Assembly: GCF_014648435.1 (NCBI RefSeq) | Contig: NZ_BMRC01000038.1 | Location: 1-64,000 of the forward strand | Length of the DNA stretch: 64,000 bases | Source of the DNA: Nonomuraea spiralis | Lineage (GTDB): Bacteria; Actinomycetota; Actinomycetes; Streptosporangiales; Streptosporangiaceae | Direction of reading: 5' to 3' | In this document: positions 47,233-55,400 of the stretch, piece after piece | How the letters are laid out: every line of letters begins with the position of its first letter | Position numbering within the stretch: position 1 is the stretch's first letter | The notes under the pieces: generated by a model | What the model was told of the DNA's origin: nothing | Seen by the model: the letters and a program-made list of their open reading frames with translations, nothing else | Databases searched by the model: none | Translations under genes and position numbers: made by a program

Positions 47233-47261
47233 TTGACACCCCTTCCCGGCAAATCTACGCT
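47233..47261 (+). promoter_or_regulatory. Housekeeping-type promoter of the ABC importer operon
   Basis: TTGACA (47233-47238), a 17-base spacer and TACGCT (47256-47261), close to the actinobacterial housekeeping sigma consensus. Sites B and C flank it on both sides. Confidence 0.75.
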
Positions 47262-47268
47262 CAGCGAA

Positions 47269-47285
47269 ACCAAGCGAGCGCTAGG
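47269..47285 (+). promoter_or_regulatory. Shared 17-bp motif, site C
   Basis: ACCAAGCGAGCGCTAGG, 16 of 17 bases identical to site D (56511). It begins where transcription from the promoter at 47233 should start, so a bound regulator would block initiation. Confidence 0.65.
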
Positions 47286-47307
47286 CCGAATCGCGAGGGA
47301 GAACAAC

Positions 47308-48540
47308 ATGGTACGGCGGGGCGCGGCGGCGCTCACCCTGACGCTGCTCGTCACCGGCTGCGCGGCCCAGCAGACCGGTACGGCCCAGTCGGGCACGGGA
47401 GTGACGGACACCACGATCAAGATCGGCGGCGTGCTGACCAAGACCAGCGCCAGCGGCTACTCGACCAGGGACGCCGAGATCGGCGCGAAGGCCAGGTTCG
47501 AACGCGCCAACGCCGAGGGCGGCGTCCACGGCCGCAGGATCGACTTCATCGGCGCCGAGGACGACGCCCAGGACGCGGCCAAGGGCGACGCCGCGGCCAA
47601 GAAGCTCGTGCAGAAGGACCAGGTGTTCGCCCTGGTGCCGGTGCACGCCCCGAACTTCGGCGGCGCGGCCTTCCTCGAACAGCAGGGCGTGCCCTGGTTC
47701 GGCTGGGCCACCGGGCCGCAGTGGTGCGGCACCAGGACCGGGTTCGGCTACAACGGCTGCCTGGCGCCCAAACAGGGTGCGGGCTCCCAGACGTGGTGGG
47801 GCAGGCAGATGGCCGACCTGCTCGGCGGCGCCGAGGGCAGGAGCGTCTACGTCCAGACCAGCGACTCCAGCGGCAGCAAGTACGGCGGCACCACTATCTC
47901 CCAGTCGTTCACCGCCGCCGGATTCAGGCTGGCCGGCGTGAACTCCGGCCTCCCGGCCGCCGCCCCGCCCCCCGACTGGCTCCCGTACGTCAACAAGATC
48001 ATGACCTCGGACGGCGGCAAGGCTCCCGACGTCGTCGTGTCGGTGATCGCGGGCACCAAGTTCAACGTCGGCCTGTACTCGGCGCTCAAGCGGGCCGGTT
48101 ACAAGGGCGTGCTCACCGACGCCACCAGCTACGACGTGGCCATCCTCAAGGACCAGGCCAGTGCGCAGGCGCTCGAAGGCGTGATCGCCGCGCCCATGTT
48201 CGAGCCGTTCGAGTCGCCCGCGCCCGAGATCGCCCAGCTCAAGAAGGACGTGGAGAAGGTCGCCCCCGGCACCGCGCTCACCCAGCACCTGGCGATCGGC
48301 TACTGGGCCGCCGACATCTTCCTCGACGTGCTCCGGCGCACCGGCAAGGACCTGACCAGGGAGAAGTTCCTGGCCACGGCCAATGGCGACTACCTGTACG
48401 AGAACCCCGGGTTCGGCCGCATCCGCTACCCGAGGGACCACAGCGAGCCGAACGGCTGCGGCGCCCTGGTCAAGCTGGCGGGCGGCGCCTTCCAGGTGGC
48501 CAGGCGGATGGCCTGCTTCGACAACGTGCCGCTGAAATGA
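47308..48540 (+). CDS. Branched-chain-type ABC transporter substrate-binding lipoprotein
   Basis: 410 residues. The signal ends in a lipobox (LLVTGCAAQ), so the cysteine should be lipidated. The body has the LivJ/K-like fold: TIKIGGVLTKTSASGYSTRD, EIGAKARFERANAEGGVHGR, RIDFIGAEDDAQDAAKGDAA, FALVPVHAPNFGGAAFLEQQ, and SVIAGTKFNVGLYSALKRAG. Family members bind amino acids but also amides, urea and aromatic acids. GAGGGAGA precedes the ATG. The stop overlaps the permease gene in ATGA. The ligand is unknown; the regulon suggests a carbon source degraded by LLM enzymes and acyl-CoA dehydrogenases. Confidence 0.87.
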   Translation: MVRRGAAALTLTLLVTGCAAQQTGTAQSGTGVTDTTIKIGGVLTKTSASGYSTRDAEIGAKARFERANAEGGVHGRRIDFIGAEDDAQDAAKGDAAAKKLVQKDQVFALVPVHAPNFGGAAFLEQQGVPWFGWATGPQWCGTRTGFGYNGCLAPKQGAGSQTWWGRQMADLLGGAEGRSVYVQTSDSSGSKYGGTTISQSFTAAGFRLAGVNSGLPAAAPPPDWLPYVNKIMTSDGGKAPDVVVSVIAGTKFNVGLYSALKRAGYKGVLTDATSYDVAILKDQASAQALEGVIAAPMFEPFESPAPEIAQLKKDVEKVAPGTALTQHLAIGYWAADIFLDVLRRTGKDLTREKFLATANGDYLYENPGFGRIRYPRDHSEPNGCGALVKLAGGAFQVARRMACFDNVPLK

Positions 48541-51185
48541 TCCTCCAGTACGTGCTCAGCGGCCTGGTCACCGGGGCCGTCTTCGCGATCATGGGCTCCG
48601 GCCTGACCCTGTCGTACGCGGCGACCGGGGTGTTCAACTTCGCCCACGGCGCCGTCGCCTTCCTGGCCGCCCTGCTGTTCCACGAACTCGTCGCCGCCGC
48701 CGGGCTGCCCGCGTGGCTGTCGGCGCTGGTGGCGGCCGGGTTGTTCGCGCCCGCGCTCGGCTTCCTGCTGCACCGGGCCATGTTCCGCGGGCTCGCCCAG
48801 GCGGGGGAGACCGCGCAGATCGTCGCCACGATCGGGCTCACCATCGCGCTGCCCGCGATCGGCCTGCTGGTCGTGGACCTGGCCGGGCTGCCCGGCGCGG
48901 ACGCCACCTCGCTGCCGCGCGGCGTCGGCCCGCACCCGGCGCTCGGGTTCGACCTGCTCGGGGTGCGGCTGGACAGCGACCAGCTCATCACCTTCGCCGT
49001 CTCGGCCGTCGCGGCGGCGGGGTTGTGGGCGTTCATGCGGCACACGCCGTACGGGCTGCGCATGCGGGCCTCCGTGGACCGCCGCCGGCTGGCCACGCTG
49101 CGGGGCATCGACGTGGACGCCACCTCGGCGCTGGCCTGGATGCTCGGGTCCGGGCTCGCCGGGCTGGCCGGAGTGCTGGCGGTGCCGGTGCTCGGGCTGG
49201 ACGCGACGGCGTACACGGTGCTGCTGTTCGCCTCGGCGACGGCGGCGGTGTTCGGACGGCTGCGCTCGATCCCCTGGACGTTCGCGGCCGGGCTCGCGCT
49301 CGGGGTCGTGCAGAACCTGGTCGCCGGGTACACCGACTTCCTGGAGGAGGTCACCGGGTTGCGGACCGCCGTACCGGTGATCCTGCTGTTCGCCGGGCTG
49401 GTGTTGCTGAACCGGTCGCGGGAGCGGGTGGCGGGCAGCGCCGCCGAGGACGTCCCGCCGCCCGACCGGCTGGCCGGGGTGCCCGTCTGGCGCAGGCGGC
49501 TGCCGTGGGCGGCGGGCCTGGTCGTGCTGGCGGCCTTCGCGCTGCTCGGGCCGCAGTACTACGTGGGCGTCGCGGCCCAGGGGCTGGTGCTCGCGCTGAT
49601 CTTCTGCTCGTTCGTGGTGGTGACCGGGATCGGCGGCATGGTGAACCTGGCGCAGGCCGCCTTCGCCGCCATGGCGGCCCTGACCTGCGGGTGGGCCTTC
49701 GCCTCCGGGTTGCCGTTCGCTCTGGCGATCCTGCTGGGGGTGCTCGCCGCGGGGGCGGTCGGCCTGGTGGTGGCGCTGCCCGCGCTGCGGCTGGGCGGGC
49801 GGGTGCTGACGCTGGCCACGCTGGCCCTGGCGCTGCTGGCCGACCAGGTGTTGTTCCAGGTGGACGCCTTCAGCAACGGGACGATCGGGTGGACGCTGCC
49901 CGCGCTCGGGCTCGGCTTCGCCGACACCTCCGACCCGCGGGTGCGGGTGGCCGTGCTGCTGGCCCTGATCGGGCTGGTGGCGCTGCTGGTACGCAATCTG
50001 GAGCGGTCGGCGTCCGGGCGGGCCGTCCTCGCCGTACGGTCCGCGCCCGCGGCGGCCGTCACCTCCGGGTTGTCGGCGCCGCGCGCCAAGATCGTGTTGT
50101 TCGTGCTGGCGTCGGGTATCGCGGGGCTCGGCGGGGTGTTCTTCGCGATCTCCAAGGGGTCGATCACCGCCACCGATCTGCCCGCGTTCTCCGGGTTCGT
50201 GTGGCTGGCCGTGGTGGTGCTGCAGGGCGTGCGCCGGATCGGCGGGGCGGTGCTCGGCGGGCTGGTCGCGGTGGCCGTGCCGGAGCTGCTGGCGACCTGG
50301 GGGGTGTCCGCGCACGTCGGGTCGATCCTGTTCGGGGCCGGCGGCATGATCCTGGCCCGGCATCCGGACGGCGTGCTCGCCCAGTTCGCCGAGGCCCGGC
50401 ACCGCCGTCGCGCCGCCGCCGTCGCGCCGGTCGCGCCGGTCCCGTCGGTCGTGGCGGACGTCCGCGCCGCCGTGCCCCGGCGGGCCGCGCCGGGCGGGGG
50501 CGGCTCGCCGCTGTTCGTGCTGGAGGACGTCGTGGCCGGCTACGCCGACTGCACCGTGCTGCGCGGGGTGACGCTGGAGGTGCGGCCCGGCGAGGTGGTG
50601 GCGCTGCTCGGCGCGAACGGCGCGGGCAAGTCCACCACATGCGCCGTCGCCGCCGGCGACCTGCCCGCGACCGGCGGACGCGTCCTGCTCGACGGCGTGG
50701 ACGTCACCGCCTGGCCCGCGCACCGGCGGGCCCGCGCCGGCGTCCTGCTGGCCCCCGAGGGCCGGGGCGTGTTCCCGGGGCTCACCGTGGAGGAGAACCT
50801 GCGTACCTGGCTGGCGGATCCCGGGCCGGTCTACGACCGCCTGCCGCAGCTCGCGGCCCGCCGTACGGTGGCGGCGGGCGCGTTGTCGGGCGGCGAGCAG
50901 CAGCTCCTCACGCTGGCCCCGGCCCTGGTGCGCCCGCCGCGCGTGCTGATCGCCGACGAGCCGTCGCTCGGCCTCGCGCCCCTCGTGGTACGGCAGGTGT
51001 TCGACGTCTTCGCCGAGCTGCGCGACCGGGGCGTGGCGTTGCTGCTGGTCGAGGAGAAGGCCACCGAGGCGCTGGCCGTCGCCGACCGGGTCGCGTTCAT
51101 GCGGCTGGGCGGCGTCACCTGGACGGGCCCGCGTTCGGAGGTGGACGGCGACCGGCTGACCGCCGCCTACCTGGGGGTGAGGTGA
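48537..51185 (+). CDS. Fused LivH-LivM-LivF: two permeases and one ATPase in one polypeptide
   Basis: 882 residues. Residues about 1-295 are a LivH-type permease (MILQYVLSGLVTGAVFAIMG, GLTLSYAATGVFNFAHGAVA). Residues about 320-620 are a LivM-type permease (FVVVTGIGGMVNLAQAAFAA, then GLGGVFFAISKGSITATDLP). After a Pro/Ala-rich linker (about 622-655), the last 220 residues are a LivF-type ATPase: Walker A GANGAGKSTT, LLAPEGRGVFPGLTVEENLR, signature LSGGEQQLL, Walker B RVLIADEPSLGLAP. Normally these are three genes. No stop codon or frameshift separates the parts. The fused subunit should pair with the separate LivG-type ATPase encoded next. Confidence 0.88.
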   Translation: MILQYVLSGLVTGAVFAIMGSGLTLSYAATGVFNFAHGAVAFLAALLFHELVAAAGLPAWLSALVAAGLFAPALGFLLHRAMFRGLAQAGETAQIVATIGLTIALPAIGLLVVDLAGLPGADATSLPRGVGPHPALGFDLLGVRLDSDQLITFAVSAVAAAGLWAFMRHTPYGLRMRASVDRRRLATLRGIDVDATSALAWMLGSGLAGLAGVLAVPVLGLDATAYTVLLFASATAAVFGRLRSIPWTFAAGLALGVVQNLVAGYTDFLEEVTGLRTAVPVILLFAGLVLLNRSRERVAGSAAEDVPPPDRLAGVPVWRRRLPWAAGLVVLAAFALLGPQYYVGVAAQGLVLALIFCSFVVVTGIGGMVNLAQAAFAAMAALTCGWAFASGLPFALAILLGVLAAGAVGLVVALPALRLGGRVLTLATLALALLADQVLFQVDAFSNGTIGWTLPALGLGFADTSDPRVRVAVLLALIGLVALLVRNLERSASGRAVLAVRSAPAAAVTSGLSAPRAKIVLFVLASGIAGLGGVFFAISKGSITATDLPAFSGFVWLAVVVLQGVRRIGGAVLGGLVAVAVPELLATWGVSAHVGSILFGAGGMILARHPDGVLAQFAEARHRRRAAAVAPVAPVPSVVADVRAAVPRRAAPGGGGSPLFVLEDVVAGYADCTVLRGVTLEVRPGEVVALLGANGAGKSTTCAVAAGDLPATGGRVLLDGVDVTAWPAHRRARAGVLLAPEGRGVFPGLTVEENLRTWLADPGPVYDRLPQLAARRTVAAGALSGGEQQLLTLAPALVRPPRVLIADEPSLGLAPLVVRQVFDVFAELRDRGVALLLVEEKATEALAVADRVAFMRLGGVTWTGPRSEVDGDRLTAAYLGVR

Positions 51186-51926
51186 ATGCTCGCGGTGGAG
51201 GGCGTGTCCGTGGCCTTCGGCGGGGTCAGGGCGCTGGACGGGGTGACGTTCGAGGCCGGGCCGGGCCAGGTCTGCGGCGTGATCGGCCCGAACGGCGCGG
51301 GCAAGACCACGCTGTTCGACGTCGTGTCCGGGCTGCGCAGACCGGTCGCGGGCCGGGTCAGGCTGGCCGGGCGGGACGTGACCGGCATGCCGGCGCTCCG
51401 GCGGGCCAGGGCCGGGGTGCGCAGGACGTTCCAGCGCACCCAGGTCTTCGGCCGGCTCACCGTGGCCCAGAACGTGCTGGCCGCGCTCGACTGGCACGGC
51501 GGTGGCGGCGGGCTGGCCGCCGACCTGGCCGGTTGGCCGGGCCGGCGGCGGATCGAGCGCGAACGCGGCACGCGCGTGGCGGAGGTGCTCGACCTGTGCG
51601 GGCTCACCCCGCTGCGCGACGCGTACGCCGCCGCGCTGCCGGTCGGGCAGCGCCGCCTGGTCGAGCTGGCTCGGGCGCTCGCCGACCGCCCGAGACTCCT
51701 GCTGCTGGACGAGCCCACCTCCGGCCTGGACGCCGCCCAGACCGCCCGGCTCGCCGAGGTCGTCAGGGCCCTGGACACGACCGTGCTGCTGGTCGAGCAC
51801 GACATGAGGTTCGTCATGGAGATCTGCGACCGGATCGTCGTGCTGGACCTCGGCCGGGTGATCGCGTCCGGGACGCCCGCGCAGGTGCGCGACGATCCGG
51901 TGGTGCGGGCCGCGTACCTAGGCTGA
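51186..51926 (+). CDS. Branched-chain-type ABC transporter ATPase (LivG-like)
   Basis: 246 residues, starting at the base after the fused gene's stop. Walker A is GPNGAGKTTLFDVVSG, the Q-loop region RRTFQRTQVFGRLTVAQNVL is typical of LivG, the signature is degenerate (LPVGQRRLVELARAL instead of LSGGQ), Walker B is LLLLDEPTSGLD and the switch His is in LLVEHDMRFV. It would form the second nucleotide-binding subunit with the LivF part of the fused protein. Its last nine bases overlap the end of the convergent dienelactone hydrolase gene. Confidence 0.88.
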   Translation: MLAVEGVSVAFGGVRALDGVTFEAGPGQVCGVIGPNGAGKTTLFDVVSGLRRPVAGRVRLAGRDVTGMPALRRARAGVRRTFQRTQVFGRLTVAQNVLAALDWHGGGGGLAADLAGWPGRRRIERERGTRVAEVLDLCGLTPLRDAYAAALPVGQRRLVELARALADRPRLLLLDEPTSGLDAAQTARLAEVVRALDTTVLLVEHDMRFVMEICDRIVVLDLGRVIASGTPAQVRDDPVVRAAYLG

Positions 51927-52646
51927 GTGCCGCTCGGTGAAGGACAGGACGCGGCGCCAGGCGTCCTGGCAGACCCCGTCCCACTCCTTGAACGAGCGGT
52001 CGAAGAAGGAGTGGGGCGCGCCCTCGTAGACGTGGGTCTCGTGCTCGGTGCCCACCCGGTCGAGCGCCGCGGTGTAGGCGTCGAACTCCTCGGGGCTCGA
52101 CACCGTGTCCGCGCCGCCCCTGAGCAGCAGCAGCGGCGCGCCCGGCCCGGTCGTGGGCTCGTCGATGAAGCGCAGCGCGCCGTAGAAGCCGATGCTCCCG
52201 GCCAGGCCGTTGCCCTCGGCGCCCTGGCGCCACGACAGCGCGCCGCCCATGCAGAAGCCCACCGTGAACACCGGGCCGTCACCGGCCAGCTCGGCGGTGG
52301 CCGCCGCCGCGTCGGCCTGCACCTGGTCGAGCTTGAGCTGGTTGACGTGGGGCGGGTAGTCGAAGTCGTCGCCGCGGTCGCCGCTCTCCTCGGTACGGCC
52401 GAAGTAGTCGATCGCGATCGTACGGAACCCCGCCTCGGCGAAGCGCATCGCGAGGTCGCGGTAGAACGGGTGCAGGCCGCGCACGTCCGGCATGATCACC
52501 ACACCGCGGCCGTTCGGCTCGGCCGGGTCGGCCCGGTAGGCCATGAACCGGGTGCCGTCGGCGGAGGTCAGGGTGATCTGCTCGTGCGTGGCCACCTCGC
52601 CCTGGATCGGCGGGGCGGGCGGTCGGCTGTCGGTGGAATGACACAT
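51918..52646 (-). CDS. Dienelactone hydrolase family protein
   Basis: 242 residues. The nucleophile is the cysteine in FTVGFCMGGALSW, as in classical dienelactone hydrolases; the acid is probably Asp in LRGGADTVSSPEE and the histidine is in YEGAPHSFFDRSF. DRSFKEWDGVCQDAWRRVLS is also typical of the family. These enzymes open lactones in aromatic ring-cleavage pathways but also act on other esters. The start MCHSTDSRPPAPP was chosen as the first ATG near the conserved domain. It is convergent with and overlaps the LivG gene by nine bases. Confidence 0.85.
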   Translation of the reverse strand: MCHSTDSRPPAPPIQGEVATHEQITLTSADGTRFMAYRADPAEPNGRGVVIMPDVRGLHPFYRDLAMRFAEAGFRTIAIDYFGRTEESGDRGDDFDYPPHVNQLKLDQVQADAAAATAELAGDGPVFTVGFCMGGALSWRQGAEGNGLAGSIGFYGALRFIDEPTTGPGAPLLLLRGGADTVSSPEEFDAYTAALDRVGTEHETHVYEGAPHSFFDRSFKEWDGVCQDAWRRVLSFTERHSA

Positions 52647-52692
52647 GTGCCCAGCATGCCCCAAGGTGATCGTCCACCATCTGATTTCGCCC

Positions 52693-53586
52693 TCAGTACG
52701 GCGGCGCCGCCCGGAACGCCTCCAGCAGGTGGGCCCGTACCCGTGCCACGGCCGTCCTGGCCAGCGCCCCCGACCGTACGGCCAGGTAGCCGGTGTTGAT
52801 CGGCGGCTCCGCCGGTTCGGCCAGCACGACCAGCGTGCCCTCGGCCAGGTCACGCCGGCACAGGTACGCGGGCAGGACCGAGACGCCCGTCCCGGCCCGT
52901 ACCGCGCTCAGCACGCCGCGCAGGTCGGGGATGACGACCTGCGCGGCCATCGACGGCCGCCGCCCGAAGACGGTCCGCCAGTAGCGGCGCACGATGGGCA
53001 GGTCCTCGGCGTAGGCCACCATCGGGACCGCGGCCAGCTCCTTGGGCCCGACCCGGCCCGGCGGCAGCGTGGCGGCCAGGGACGGCGCCGCGACCAGGAC
53101 GAACTCCTCGTCGTACACCGGGTCCGCCCGCACGCCGCGCACCCGGGGCCGGATCGTGGACAACACCAGGTCGAGCCGTCCGGCCGCGAGGTCGGCCAGC
53201 AGGTCGTCGGCCAGGCCGAGGGTGGTGCGCAGCCGCAGCCCGTCCCGTACGAGCGGGGCGAGCATCGGCATCACCACCTCGCACAGGAACTCGGCCGGGC
53301 CGCCCAGGTGCACGGCCTCGTCCGAGGGCAGCTCCGACCCGGCCACCTCGTCCAGCGCGTCGAGGGCGGGGGCGATCCGGCGGGCCAGCTCGTCGGCCGC
53401 GGGGGTGGGCGCGACACCGCGTGGCAGCCGGTCGAACAGCGGCCGGTCGAGCGTCGCCTCCAGCGTCTTGACCTGGGCGGTCACCGCGGGCTGTGACAGG
53501 CCGAGCGTCTGCGCGGCGGCCGTGATGGAGCCGGTGCGGTGGACGGCGAGGAAGGTCCGCAGCAGGTCCAACGAGAGTGGCGACAT
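52693..53586 (-). CDS. LysR family transcriptional regulator
   Basis: 297 residues. The N-terminal helix-turn-helix is LDLLRTFLAVHRTGSITAAA then QTLGLSQPAVTAQVKTLEAT; the C-terminal substrate-binding domain follows (LDLVLSTIRPRVRGVRADPV, RTGVSVLPAYLC-like region). It diverges from a DJ-1/PfpI gene, the usual LysR target layout, over a region with a long inverted repeat. It probably activates that gene. Confidence 0.87.
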   Translation of the reverse strand: MSPLSLDLLRTFLAVHRTGSITAAAQTLGLSQPAVTAQVKTLEATLDRPLFDRLPRGVAPTPAADELARRIAPALDALDEVAGSELPSDEAVHLGGPAEFLCEVVMPMLAPLVRDGLRLRTTLGLADDLLADLAAGRLDLVLSTIRPRVRGVRADPVYDEEFVLVAAPSLAATLPPGRVGPKELAAVPMVAYAEDLPIVRRYWRTVFGRRPSMAAQVVIPDLRGVLSAVRAGTGVSVLPAYLCRRDLAEGTLVVLAEPAEPPINTGYLAVRSGALARTAVARVRAHLLEAFRAAPPY

Positions 53587-53614
53587 ATCACTATTCTGAT
53601 GGCATGACTGATAT
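53585..53614. promoter_or_regulatory. LysR binding region candidate
   Basis: ATATCA and TGATAT form an inverted repeat with an 18-base spacer in the 72-base gap between the divergent LysR and DJ-1 genes. The first arm overlaps the LysR start codon. LysR regulators often use A/T-rich dyads of the T-N11-A type here; this is a candidate by position. Confidence 0.45.
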
Positions 53615-53658
53615 TTCGCTATTTGTGGCTGATGGCGGCGCGCGGCGATCCTGGACGT

Positions 53659-54315
53659 ATGAGCAAGCGCATTCTGATCGTGCTGACCAGCCATGACGAC
53701 CTCGGCGGCGTGGAACGTACCGGATATTACGTGCCCGAGGCGGCCCACCCCTGGGAGATCTTCACCAAGGCGGGCTTCGAGGTGGACGTCGCCAGCGTCG
53801 CGGGCGGTGAGCCGCCGCGTGACGGCTACGACCCGGACGACCACGTCCAGGCCGCCTTCCTCGCCGCCGGCCTGCACCGCGACACCGCCCGCCTGGCCGG
53901 TGTGGACGCCTCCGCCTACGACGCCGTCCTGTACGCCGGCGGCCACGGCACCATGTGGGACTTCCCCGGCGACCCCGACGTCGCCCGCGTCGGCCGGGAG
54001 ATCTACGAGCGCGGCGGCGTGGTGGCGGCCGTCTGCCACGGCCCCTCGGCGCTGGTCGGCCTGACCCTGTCGGACGGCTCTCACCTGGTGGACGGCAAGC
54101 GGGTGGCCGCGTTCACCAACAGCGAGGAGACCGCACGGGGAGTGGCGGAGGTGGTGCCGTTCCTGCTGGCCGACGCGCTGACCGAGCGGGGCGCCCGGCA
54201 CGAGCCCGCCCCGAACTGGCAGGCCCACGTCGTGGTGGACGGCCGCCTGGTCACCGGCCAGAACCCGGCCAGCGCCGCCCCCCTGGCCGAACGGGTGGTC
54301 GGCCTGCTCGCCTGA
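53659..54315 (+). CDS. DJ-1/PfpI family protein (class I glutamine amidotransferase-like)
   Basis: 218 residues. The nucleophile elbow is GGVVAAVCHGPSALVG (Cys), with AVLYAGGHGTMWDFPG (conserved glycine/His) and TNSEETARGVAEVVPFLLAD, as in Hsp31/DJ-1-like deglycase or chaperone proteins. The glutamate expected before the nucleophile region in this class is not certain. The family includes glyoxalase III and protein-repair enzymes. Divergence from LysR suggests induction by stress or an electrophile such as methylglyoxal (inference). ATG chosen at MSKRILIVLTSHDDLGG; a longer in-frame extension lacks support. Confidence 0.85.
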   Translation: MSKRILIVLTSHDDLGGVERTGYYVPEAAHPWEIFTKAGFEVDVASVAGGEPPRDGYDPDDHVQAAFLAAGLHRDTARLAGVDASAYDAVLYAGGHGTMWDFPGDPDVARVGREIYERGGVVAAVCHGPSALVGLTLSDGSHLVDGKRVAAFTNSEETARGVAEVVPFLLADALTERGARHEPAPNWQAHVVVDGRLVTGQNPASAAPLAERVVGLLA

Positions 54316-54434
54316 CCTCGCCGGACGGCGGGCGCGGTACGCGCAACGGCAGCCGGATGGCGGTTGCCGCACCCGCGCGCGGGAGCCGACGATCGAGGGG
54401 TACGGCAGGCCACACCCCGTGGAAGGAAGTCCGC

Positions 54435-55400
54435 ATGGCGTTCCACCCCAATCTCGATCCGGAGCTGCGTACCGCGCTCGAACTCGCGCCGTTCCCGGCC
54501 TTCGACGTGACGGCACTGTCACCGGAGGGTCTGGCCGGGCAGCGGGCGCAGATGAACGCGATGCTGGCCGCGGCGCCGCCCGCCGAGACCGACGTCCTGA
54601 TCGAGAACCGCCACGTCCCCGGCCCCGACGGCGAGCCGGACGTACGGGTCCGGATCTACCGTCCGGCCGAGGGGGGAACCGGCGGGCCCGGCCTCTACTG
54701 GATACACGGCGGCGGCATGATCTTCGGCGTGCCCGAGGTCGACGAGGCCGTGATGATCGACTACGTCGAGCGGCTCGGCGTGGTGGTGGTCTCCGTCGAC
54801 TACCGCCTGGCGCCCGACCACCCGCATCCCGCGCCGGTCGAGGACTGCTACGCGGGCCTGGTGTGGACCGCCAAGAACGCGGAGGAACTGGGCATCGACC
54901 CCACCAGGCTGGCCGTCGGCGGGGCCAGCGCGGGTGGCGGGCTGGCCGCCGCGACCGTGTTGCTCGCCCGCGACCGGGGCGGGCCCGAGGTGGTCTTCCA
55001 GCTCCTGATCTGCCCGATGCTCGACGACCGCAACAACACGCCGTCGAGCCGGGAGTTCACCGAGGCCGTCGTCTGGGACCGGGCCGCGAACCTCTTCGGC
55101 TGGTCCGCCCTGCTCGGCGACCGGGCGGGCGGCGCGGACGTCCCGCCGTACGCGGCGCCCTCGCGGGCCGAGGACCTGTCGGGGTTGCCGCCCGCGTTCA
55201 TCGACGTGGGCGAGCTGGAGGTGTTCAGGGACGAGGACATCGACTACGCCCAGCGGCTCTTGCGCGCCGGGGTGTCCACCGAGTTCCACCTCTACCCCGG
55301 GGCCTTCCACGGGTTCGACATCATGGTGCCGGACACCGCGCTGAGCAGGCGGGCGCGGGAGGGCCGGCTGGCCGCGCTCAGGCGGGCGTACCGGTTGTAG
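54435..55400 (+). CDS. Alpha/beta hydrolase, hormone-sensitive lipase type
   Basis: 321 residues. The HSL oxyanion motif is GLYWIHGGGMIFGVPEVDEA, the nucleophile elbow LAVGGASAGGGLAAATVLLA (Ser in GASAGG), the acid FIDVGELEVFRDEDIDYAQR (Asp) and the histidine FHLYPGAFHGFDIM. It hydrolyses short-chain esters or amides. GGAAGGA lies 10 bases before the ATG. Its 3' end overlaps the convergent regulator gene by 23 bases. No pathway partner is evident. Confidence 0.87.
   Translation: MAFHPNLDPELRTALELAPFPAFDVTALSPEGLAGQRAQMNAMLAAAPPAETDVLIENRHVPGPDGEPDVRVRIYRPAEGGTGGPGLYWIHGGGMIFGVPEVDEAVMIDYVERLGVVVVSVDYRLAPDHPHPAPVEDCYAGLVWTAKNAEELGIDPTRLAVGGASAGGGLAAATVLLARDRGGPEVVFQLLICPMLDDRNNTPSSREFTEAVVWDRAANLFGWSALLGDRAGGADVPPYAAPSRAEDLSGLPPAFIDVGELEVFRDEDIDYAQRLLRAGVSTEFHLYPGAFHGFDIMVPDTALSRRAREGRLAALRRAYRL

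Noticed and set aside
48426..51800. A 1124-codon open frame on the minus strand across the ABC operon
   Set aside because: It is the antisense of the clear transporter genes, is rich in Arg/Gly/Pro/His/Gln and lacks any domain; long antisense frames are expected in very high-GC DNA.
51186..51926. LivG ATPase as a pseudogene because of its LPVGQ signature
   Set aside because: Walker A, Q-loop, Walker B and switch His are intact and degenerate signature motifs occur in functional heteromeric ABC ATPases.
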